Shown in pieces: positions 52,655 to 64,000 of a stretch of DNA of 64,000 bases (position 1 is its first letter; each line of letters starts with the position of its first letter). Position numbers and translations under genes: made by a program. Origin of the DNA: Mesobacillus sp. S13 (GTDB lineage: Bacteria > Bacillota > Bacilli > Bacillales > Cytobacillaceae). The notes below the pieces were generated by a model that saw nothing but the letters and a program-made list of their open reading frames with translations, ran no database searches and had not been told where the DNA came from. The stretch lies in contig NZ_CP084622.1 of NCBI RefSeq assembly GCF_020422885.1, positions 4,545,001-4,609,000 on the forward strand, read 5' to 3'.

Positions 52655-54037
52655 CTACACCTCCACATCATACGGTTCATAGTCTTTTCTTAATGGGTGG
52701 CCTACCCAGTCTTCACCAAGCATGATGCGATGGAGGTTTGGATGGCCTTCGAATTTGATGCCAAGCAGGTCATACGCTTCACACTCCGGCCAGTTCGCAC
52801 CTGCCCACAGGTTCGCCAGTGACTCAATAACCGGCTGGTCGCGGTCAAGCTTGACCTTCAATGCAACGGACTGCCTGTTTTTGTATGAGTACAAGTGAAC
52901 ATACACTTCCATATGTGTCTGGAAATCAGTGCCGTGAATCTCTGATAGGTAATCAAAGCCTAATAGTTCGTTGTACTTCAGGAATTCAGCCAATCGGTAA
53001 TAAGATTCTCTCTTAGCGACAAGCGTTGGGACATCTTTTGAAAGTGGATTAATATACGAATCTTCCAAAATATCATCGCCTAGATTGTCGGTAATCGCTT
53101 TTACATATTTATCTAAGTAAGGCTGGTTTGGAGATGGCTTTTTCTCTTCAACAGGCTCTTCTGCTCCTGCTTTTGCACCAGCTGCTGACTTCGCCTTCGC
53201 TGCAGCTGCGGCTTTTGCCTTTGCTGCGGCAATCGCTTTCGCTTTCTCGTCGTCAGCGGATCCTCCGCCCGATGCTGCTGCTTTTGCCTTTGCTGCAGCG
53301 GCCGCCTTCGCTTTCGCTACAGCTGCGGCTTTCTTTTTCGCAAGATCATCATCGTCACCTGCTGAAGCGTCTGCTCCTCCGCCTGCCTCCTGAGCTTTCC
53401 TTTTCGCTGCCGCTGCTGCCTTTGCCTTCGCTACAGCTGCGGCTTTCTTTTTCGCAAGGTCATCATCGTCACCTGCTGAAGCGTCTGCTCCTCCAGCTGC
53501 CTCTTGAGCCTTCCTTTTTGCTGCCGCTGCTGCCTTCGCTTTCGCTACGGCTGCGGCTTTCTTTTTCGCAAGATCATCATCATCGCCTGCTGGAGCTTCA
53601 GGAGCTGCAGATTCTTCCTTGCTTTCCTCTGTCTGGCCTGTTGCCTTCATTTTAGCAAGAGCGGCTGCTTTTGCTTTTGCTGCTGCGGCTGCTTTTTTCT
53701 TGGCTAATTCAGCATCTTGACCTTCTACCGGAGCCGATACTTCCTCTTTCGCTTCTGGTTCTTCAGCCTGCCCACTCGCTTTCATTTTTGCCAGTGCAGC
53801 TGCTTTCGCCTTCGCTGCGGCGGCTGCTTTCTTTTTCGCAAGCTCGGCATCGTCACCTGCTGGTGCATCTGCCTTCGCCTCTGTTTCTTTCACTTCAGGT
53901 TCTGCGACTTTGTCGGCAACCTCTTTCGGGTCATTTCCTTCCCCTGCCTGTTTAGCAGCCTGTCGCTGCTTCGCAAGCTCTTTTGCTTTTTGGGCTGCTT
54001 CTCTCTTTATCTGCTCTAAATCCTTTTCCCCGCTCAT
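52655..54037 (-). CDS. nuoC: NADH-quinone oxidoreductase subunit C with long Lys/Ala repeat extension
   Basis: The 460-residue protein has its conserved NuoC (30-kDa) domain only from about residue 300 on, with YLDKYVKAITDNLG and LLGIKFEGHPNLHRIML. The first 300 residues are made of about six repeats of the type AKKKAAAVAKAKAAA joined by acidic or Gly linkers (AGDDDDL), predicted to be long charged helices. Normal NuoC is roughly 150-220 residues. Similar extensions are known in some Bacillus NuoC. The extension lies on the cytoplasmic side and may serve protein contact; its role is unknown. It starts 3 bp after nuoB ends. Confidence 0.93.
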   Translation of the reverse strand: MSGEKDLEQIKREAAQKAKELAKQRQAAKQAGEGNDPKEVADKVAEPEVKETEAKADAPAGDDAELAKKKAAAAAKAKAAALAKMKASGQAEEPEAKEEVSAPVEGQDAELAKKKAAAAAKAKAAALAKMKATGQTEESKEESAAPEAPAGDDDDLAKKKAAAVAKAKAAAAAKRKAQEAAGGADASAGDDDDLAKKKAAAVAKAKAAAAAKRKAQEAGGGADASAGDDDDLAKKKAAAVAKAKAAAAAKAKAAASGGGSADDEKAKAIAAAKAKAAAAAKAKSAAGAKAGAEEPVEEKKPSPNQPYLDKYVKAITDNLGDDILEDSYINPLSKDVPTLVAKRESYYRLAEFLKYNELLGFDYLSEIHGTDFQTHMEVYVHLYSYKNRQSVALKVKLDRDQPVIESLANLWAGANWPECEAYDLLGIKFEGHPNLHRIMLGEDWVGHPLRKDYEPYDVEV

Positions 54038-54040
54038 CGG

Positions 54041-54553
54041 TTAGATCACCTTCTTCCCGGTTTTCGCCTCATAACGGATTTTCTCTTTCAATTTATTAAT
54101 CCCGTAAATCAATGCTGCTGGATTCGGCGGGCAACCCGGTATGTAAACATCGACCGGCACAATCTGATCGACACCTTTTACAACTGAGTATGATTTTACA
54201 TATGGACCGCCTGCTGTCGCGCATGAACCCATGGCGATTACCCATTTTGGTTCTGCCAATTGGTCATACAGTCTGCGGACAGTCGGAGCCATTTTTTTGG
54301 TAACTGTGCCTGAAACAATCATGACATCGGACTGACGAGGTGAGTTCCGGTAGAATGTCCCGAAACGGTCCAGGTCATAGTGAGCCGAACTGGATGCCAT
54401 CATTTCAATCGCGCAGCATGCAAGACCGAAAGTCATTGGCCACATGGAGTTGCTGCGGGCCCAGCCTTTAACCTGTTCTAGAGTTGTTACGAACACATTC
54501 CTTTGGAGTTCTGCCACTTCTTCAGGTGAGAAATCATCCAACTTTAAATCCAT
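54041..54553 (-). CDS. nuoB: NADH-quinone oxidoreductase subunit B
   Basis: A 170-residue subunit holding the terminal 4Fe-4S cluster N2. The Cys residues are in [19 protein letters not shown] and [13 protein letters not shown]. The start [10 protein letters not shown] at 54553 overlaps the nuoA stop by 10 bp and has AAGGTG upstream. Confidence 0.95.
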   Translation of the reverse strand: MDLKLDDFSPEEVAELQRNVFVTTLEQVKGWARSNSMWPMTFGLACCAIEMMASSSAHYDLDRFGTFYRNSPRQSDVMIVSGTVTKKMAPTVRRLYDQLAEPKWVIAMGSCATAGGPYVKSYSVVKGVDQIVPVDVYIPGCPPNPAALIYGINKLKEKIRYEAKTGKKVI

Positions 54554-54921
54554 TTTAGCACCTTCTTTTTCCATGCGTAGATGAGTCCGATCAGAAGCAT
54601 TACGACGAAAATCAGCATCTCGATCAATGCGAAGATTCCCAGCTTCTCATAGGCGACAGCCCATGGATACAAAAACGCTGTTTCTACATCAAAAATAACG
54701 AACATAAGAGCAAAAACATAATAACGGACATTAAACTGGACCCGTGCATCACTGAACGGTACCATCCCGCTCTCGTAGGTGGTATATTTCCGCTCGTCCT
54801 GCTTGTATTTCGGCCGCAAAAGCTTAGCCGCAAACAAGGCTACGATTGGAAGCAATACCCCGAGACATAGGAACACAAAGACTATCAAATAGTTATTTTG
54901 ATATAGATTCAACTGCTCCAT
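54544..54921 (-). CDS. nuoA: NADH-quinone oxidoreductase subunit A
   Basis: The first gene of the nuo operon. A 125-residue subunit with three TM helices; the loop [40 protein letters not shown] is the family hallmark. The ATG at 54921 has GGAGGG seven bases upstream; another ATG two codons earlier abuts that site. A sigma-A promoter lies about 60 bp upstream. Confidence 0.95.
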   Translation of the reverse strand: MEQLNLYQNNYLIVFVFLCLGVLLPIVALFAAKLLRPKYKQDERKYTTYESGMVPFSDARVQFNVRYYVFALMFVIFDVETAFLYPWAVAYEKLGIFALIEMLIFVVMLLIGLIYAWKKKVLKWI

Positions 54922-54973
54922 GCCCATCCCTCCAATGTTGTGAAATTTTCATACTTTTTAATCTTGTAACCGA

Positions 54974-54993
54974 TAACAATTATACCATTGTTA
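54974..54993. promoter_or_regulatory. Operator-like inverted repeat over the nuo -10
   Basis: TAACAAT-N6-ATTGTTA, seven perfect base pairs, covers the -10 hexamer of the nuo promoter. It fits a repressor operator, but the regulator is not identified. Confidence 0.5.
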
Positions 54994-55007
54994 CAATAGT
55001 GTGTCGA
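54979..55007 (-). promoter_or_regulatory. Sigma-A promoter of the nuo operon
   Basis: TCGACA (-35), 17 bp, TATAAT (-10) on the minus strand, about 60 bp upstream of nuoA. Five of six and six of six consensus bases with ideal spacing. Confidence 0.8.
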
Positions 55008-55391
55008 CAAGCCTTTGAACAATCTGGCAACCTTCTTCCATTGCTTTTTCAATAGAAAAATAGCTTCTCATTGAGTATGAATGGATTGGTGGAAAGAGGG
55101 TTCCCCTTTCATACTTAGTTGCTATAAAGGCAATATATTCTTACTCTTTTGACCAGGCATTTTTCGAGCGCCTGCCAGTATGGAGGGTGCAGCCTCCCGA
55201 ACATGCGCTTTAAACGGTAAAACGCAGCAGACAATCGGTTACATCCTATATTAAATCCAATTTGGATTAAGTTGTCAGTGACGTTTGTCAACATTGTGAA
55301 GTTCTTTGCCAGCTTTCATTTATGGCGGAATTATGGAATTTTTGATTGCGGGGTCTTTATGAGGGTATTAATTAAGAATTGAGTGGTAAAG

Positions 55392-55427
55392 TGACTGATT
55401 AATTGACTGATTAATTGAGCGATTGAC
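55392..55427. repeat. 12-bp tandem repeat
   Basis: TGACTGATTAAT at 55392 and 55404, and a worn third unit at 55416. Confidence 0.7.
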
Positions 55428-55535
55428 GCTGAAATATCTCTGGACATGAGTTTTTACGATGCATAAGCGAGATTTAGATTGCAAACCTGATCCATCAGCA
55501 TTTTTTCCAGGCTGATTGATGATATCCAAATGTTT

Positions 55536-55675
55536 TATAGCAAGAATATTATTTTTATAGCGAGTTTTTATTTTTTATAGCGAGTTATTGATTTTTATAG
55601 CGAGTTTACCGGTTTTATAGCGAGTTTTTCATTTATATAGCGACTTTATTGATTATATAGCGAAACGGAACCTGC
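55536..55675. repeat. 20-bp phased array F (core TATAGCGAGTT)
   Basis: TATAG starts at 55536, 55556, 55576, 55596, 55616, 55636 and 55656, exactly 20 bp apart. Units 2 to 5 have TATAGCGAGTT; the flanks are T-rich and vary. A 20-bp period does not keep a reading frame, so coding is excluded here. Confidence 0.93.
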
Positions 55676-55771
55676 TCCTAGATTTGTAAATCTTCTGGCA
55701 GCAGAAAATCGCAGCACATTCGCTATTTCACCCACCAACATAATAAGATTTCAGCAAATCCATCACCTTCT

Positions 55772-55810
55772 ATAAAATAAAAACACCCCCCGGCAGTGCC
55801 GGAGGGTGTT
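55772..55810 (-). terminator. atp operon terminator
   Basis: AACACCCTCCGGCA / TGCCGGGGGGTGTT, a GC-rich stem followed by TTTTATTTTAT on the minus strand just after atpC. Confidence 0.9.
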
Positions 55811-55818
55811 GAAGTATC

Positions 55819-56229
<411 letters not shown>

Positions 56230-56248
56230 TTACCCTCCTGGTCCGTTA

Positions 56249-57736
<1,488 letters not shown>

Positions 57737-57748
57737 TCATTGAAAAAT

Positions 57749-58675
<927 letters not shown>

Positions 58676-58711
58676 TTAAAAAGGACTGCTGGCGCTGCTA
58701 CTTATTCTACC

Positions 58712-58834
58712 TGTCCAGCTACAGCGCCTAGCCCCTCGAGTCGCTTCGGTCCATCCAATGAAGTCAAAGCACGACTTCACCGGCTGGCCCTCCACCGCTT
58801 GTCGGGGCTGACCAAGGCGCTTCCGCTTTTCTAG
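58712..58834 (-). repeat. Long dispersed element, copy 2, inside the atp operon
   Basis: Read on the minus strand it starts CTAGAAAAGCGGAAGCGCCT directly after the atpA stop codon and ends with GGCGCTGTAGCTGGACA. It shares both ends and the GAAGTC / GACTTC hairpin with copy 1 (31572-31814), but lacks about 120 bp of its middle. It enlarges the atpA-atpG gap to 225 bp. Confidence 0.88.
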
Positions 58835-60358
<1,524 letters not shown>

Positions 60359-60367
60359 CTACGAATC

Positions 60368-61473
<1,106 letters not shown>

Positions 61474-61625
61474 TCATCTGGCTTAAAAGCCTGTGGCTAA
61501 TAGCCAACGCTAAAGGCTGCCCGTTTCAATACCGGGCTTGCCCGATTTTATTTCAAACGATTGCTTACATTCAAATTCAGGTCTGCTTCCGCCGGATTGA
61601 ACCGGCACGAAGCCTACATAATAGA

Positions 61626-61659
61626 ATGGCGAAGGTTCGCGCGGAATGATCTTCGCCAT
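61626..61659 (-). other. Intercistronic hairpin atpE-atpF
   Basis: A perfect 9-bp stem ATGGCGAAG / CTTCGCCAT with a 16-base loop, about 20 bases after the atpE stop and not followed by a T-run. It may protect the upstream atpE mRNA or reduce read-through, fitting the need for about ten c subunits per enzyme. Confidence 0.65.
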
Positions 61660-61678
61660 CTTAAATTCTTATAATTGA

Positions 61679-61906
<228 letters not shown>

Positions 61907-61962
61907 TTAATGTATGAAAAAATGTTTTTTTTAGTTTTGTCCATTAAATGAACAGGTATATA

Positions 61963-62676
<714 letters not shown>

Positions 62677-62696
62677 TTATTCACCTCTCTTCCCCG

Positions 62697-63068
62697 CTAT
62701 TTACGTGATTGAAAAGACTGGACAAAAAAATCTATCATAATGACAATATAAGCTGTCATTAATCCCAAAATTGTAAACACAAGGTTTATTTGATCCGGGT
62801 ATTCCATTGCAACGATTACAGCAAGTGCTCCGGTAGCAAGCCTCGACATCGAGCCGAGCGATCGCACCTTCTTCCCCTGTACCACCGAATCCCCGAAGTT
62901 GTTCATTTTCCTCGCGAGCAGCCATAAATTAAAAAGGCTCAGGCTTGTACCAAAGATCAACCCCGCAAAAACAGATTGATAGCTTGTAAAGCCGTACCCG
63001 AGTACGTATAAAGACAACAAGGTGAATATGTATTTGCGCTGGCGAATAAACAAGTCCTGGATTTCCAT
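62697..63068 (-). CDS. atpI: ATP synthase subunit I
   Basis: A 123-residue protein with four hydrophobic helices, of the AtpI/UncI assembly-factor family, which aids c-ring assembly or Mg2+ supply. Second gene of the operon, between atpZ and atpB, the usual position. Confidence 0.9.
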   Translation of the reverse strand: MEIQDLFIRQRKYIFTLLSLYVLGYGFTSYQSVFAGLIFGTSLSLFNLWLLARKMNNFGDSVVQGKKVRSLGSMSRLATGALAVIVAMEYPDQINLVFTILGLMTAYIVIMIDFFVQSFQSRK

Positions 63069-63074
63069 AGATGG

Positions 63075-63296
63075 CTAGTCTCCCGAAAAGAAGTGTTGGA
63101 TGAGGCGGAGCATGGCATAAACACCTGCCGCCAATCCGATCAGCAATCCGAATATTAAGAAAAGTGGCTCTGTACCAATGGTACGGTCAAGCCATCTCCC
63201 GGAGAAAATGCCAATTAAAATGGAGCCTACCAATTGAGATAGTATAGCGGACATGAGTGCCATCGCTTGTAAAGGGTGGCGGTTGTTTCGGCGCAT
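63075..63296 (-). CDS. atpZ: AtpZ/AtpI-family protein
   Basis: A 73-residue protein with two TM helices (about 13-33 and 43-64) joined by a basic loop GRWLDRTIGTEP. It fits the AtpZ family, found before atpI and involved in Mg2+ or Ca2+ handling for ATP synthase in alkaliphiles. The GAGGATG site precedes the ATG. First gene of the operon, 6 bp from atpI. Confidence 0.88.
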   Translation of the reverse strand: MRRNNRHPLQAMALMSAILSQLVGSILIGIFSGRWLDRTIGTEPLFLIFGLLIGLAAGVYAMLRLIQHFFSGD

Positions 63297-63426
63297 AAAA
63301 AACGCATCCTCGCATATGAGAATGGGAGCTTCAGGGGGTGAAAAATCATTTTTCGAAAAAACAATATTTTCACAAAAAAAGCTTGCATATCAACATTGAA
63401 AACCTTATCATTTTATGCCCTTTGTA

Positions 63427-63455
63427 AGCATACAATAGCCAAAAGTCAATGTCAA
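63427..63455 (-). promoter_or_regulatory. Sigma-A promoter of the atp operon
   Basis: TTGACA (perfect), 17 bp, TATGCT (four or five of six) on the minus strand, giving a leader of about 120 bases before atpZ. Confidence 0.88.
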
Positions 63456-63593
63456 TCCATTGGGGTGAAAAAATTCACAAAGTTTTCACTGTGAATATAT
63501 ACCATTAACCCTATCTAAGTATTATATTATAAAAACTAATTTTCGATTGCATTTCAGCTCAACTTTTCCAAATGATAGCATGAATTAAATCGA

Positions 63594-63632
63594 AAATAAT
63601 AAAGAGCCGGAAAGGGGGTCACTTTCTCCGGC
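63594..63632 (-). terminator. Terminator of the right-edge gene
   Basis: GCCGGAGAAAG / CTTTCCGGC followed by TCTTTATTATTTT on the minus strand. Confidence 0.75.
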
Positions 63633-63737
63633 CCTAGCATTTTTACATAAAGCAATGTTTAAATCGTTCTCTCCGCCCTTTGCATTTTTACATCATGCAC
63701 TGGTTCAATCATGTTCTTCGGCCCTTACACTTTTACT
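63616..63737. repeat. 45-bp imperfect tandem repeat over a gene end
   Basis: Read on the minus strand, units start at 63737, 63692 and 63647, each opening with (A/T)GTAAAAATG-like sequence and containing GGGCCGGAGA. The first unit covers the end of the coding region and its stop codon; the others are downstream. Confidence 0.7.
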
Positions 63738-64000
63738 GATAAAAATCATTGTATCGATCGTGCTCTCCCTGCCCTGCTTTCGGGCAAATACTTTCGCAAG
63801 GTACATCCCTTCCTCCGGCAATTTTTCCATAGGTATTTCTTTTCCGACCATTCCTTTTTCCAGCTTCCTCCCCCAATCAAGGAATCCGATGAAACGGTAT
63901 TGATCTGGATCAAAAAGTGCGATGCCGAATTCCTCTGCTCCACCAGGCAAATAGACTTCATACCTGTAGGCTTCGCCATTATCAGCTGGCGCGAAGTCGA
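63705..64000 (-). CDS. Unrecognised protein, C-terminal part (cut by window edge)
   Basis: An open frame enters from the right edge and ends with TGA at 63705, giving about 98 residues with no start in the window. The sequence is soluble with beta-strand character (EVYLPGGAEEFGIALFDPDQYRFIGFLDWGR) and ends in KSVRAEEHD. No domain was recognised. It is followed by a terminator, and its last codons take part in a 45-bp tandem repeat. Confidence 0.65.
   Translation of the reverse strand, partial: DFAPADNGEAYRYEVYLPGGAEEFGIALFDPDQYRFIGFLDWGRKLEKGMVGKEIPMEKLPEEGMYLAKVFARKQGRESTIDTMIFISKSVRAEEHD

Larger units (their letters stand above)
54922..55818. other. Long intergenic region nuoA-atpC
   Basis: About 890 bp. 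It contains the nuo promoter with an inverted repeat (54974-55007), three 12-bp tandem units near 55392, array F (55536-55675) and the atp terminator (55772-55810). About 350 bp in the left part (55030-55380) show nothing recognisable. No gene seen. Confidence 0.75.
63297..63704. other. atp leader and upstream intergenic region
   Basis: About 410 bp holding the atp leader (about 120 bp), the sigma-A promoter, a terminator for the gene at the right edge and part of a 45-bp tandem repeat. No gene seen. Confidence 0.75.

Noticed and set aside
53128..53955. Plus-strand Leu/Phe-rich open frames opposite nuoC
   Set aside because: They are the reverse reading of the Lys/Ala repeats and have no independent support.
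1015..55675. The short-period arrays as CRISPR arrays
   Set aside because: Cores are 6-18 bp and spacers about 9-15 bp, units are degenerate, and there are no cas genes in the window.

Overview
The window is a chromosomal segment of an endospore-forming, motile Bacillaceae bacterium (Bacillota). The evidence is a Bacillus-type run of housekeeping genes: the sporulation genes spoIIID, spoIIQ and spoIID, mbl, the flagellar pair flhO-flhP, fabZ, murA, ywmB, a complete atp operon, strong AGGAGG ribosome sites and frequent TTG/GTG starts. Almost everything is on the minus strand, so transcription runs from high to low coordinates. No rRNA, tRNA, CRISPR array, insertion sequence or prophage was seen.

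Layout from left to right: 1-4.9 kb holds the end of a YwpF-like gene, a small acidic lipoprotein, fabZ, an EpuA-like membrane protein, flhP, flhO (with a clear sigma-D promoter) and mbl. 5.2-24.5 kb is an accessory island between mbl and spoIIID, which are neighbours in B. subtilis. It encodes a type VII (ESX/Yuk-like) secretion system: an FHA-EssC ATPase, a YukD-like ubiquitin fold, two WXG100 proteins and an orphan WXG-like protein. It also carries a putative lipase effector with the toxin domain at the N-terminus, an adjacent candidate immunity lipoprotein and a small partner. A phospho-threonine module completes it: a membrane Ser/Thr kinase with TPRs, a PP2C phosphatase, a DUF6382-FHA protein and a membrane protein full of ETTLL-type motifs, followed by a 1613-residue Ig-repeat membrane protein. 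No YukC/EssB or YueB/EsaA was recognised. The kinase-TM-TPR protein and the Ig giant have similar topologies and may replace them.

24.7-43.9 kb: spoIIID, a triple-LysM protein, a DEDDh exonuclease, a Na+/solute symporter with its DUF4212 subunit and a CNMP-CBS-DUF294 regulator, a YwrD-like gamma-glutamyltransferase, a PBP3-like transpeptidase, spoIIQ, a VanZ protein, a NERD protein, spoIID, murA, ywmB and ywzB. 44.2-54.9 kb: an 11-gene nuo operon (nuoABCDHIJKLMN) without nuoEFG, with a long Lys/Ala repeat extension on NuoC. 55.8-63.3 kb: the atpZ-atpI-atpBEFHAGDC operon with a good sigma-A promoter. The right edge cuts an unrecognised gene.

The most unusual feature is a set of six intergenic arrays of short, half-conserved units. 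They start at 1015, 12854, 15292, 15477, 38555 and 55536. Five have a period of 21 bp (or 42 = 2x21) and one has a period of exactly 20 bp. The cores differ between arrays, but most begin with a T(A/T)AT-like tetramer. A spacing of two DNA helical turns would put all units of an array on one face of the helix, so an array of protein-binding sites is an attractive but untested explanation. Longer dispersed repeats also occur, including one placed directly at the atpA stop codon inside the atp operon.
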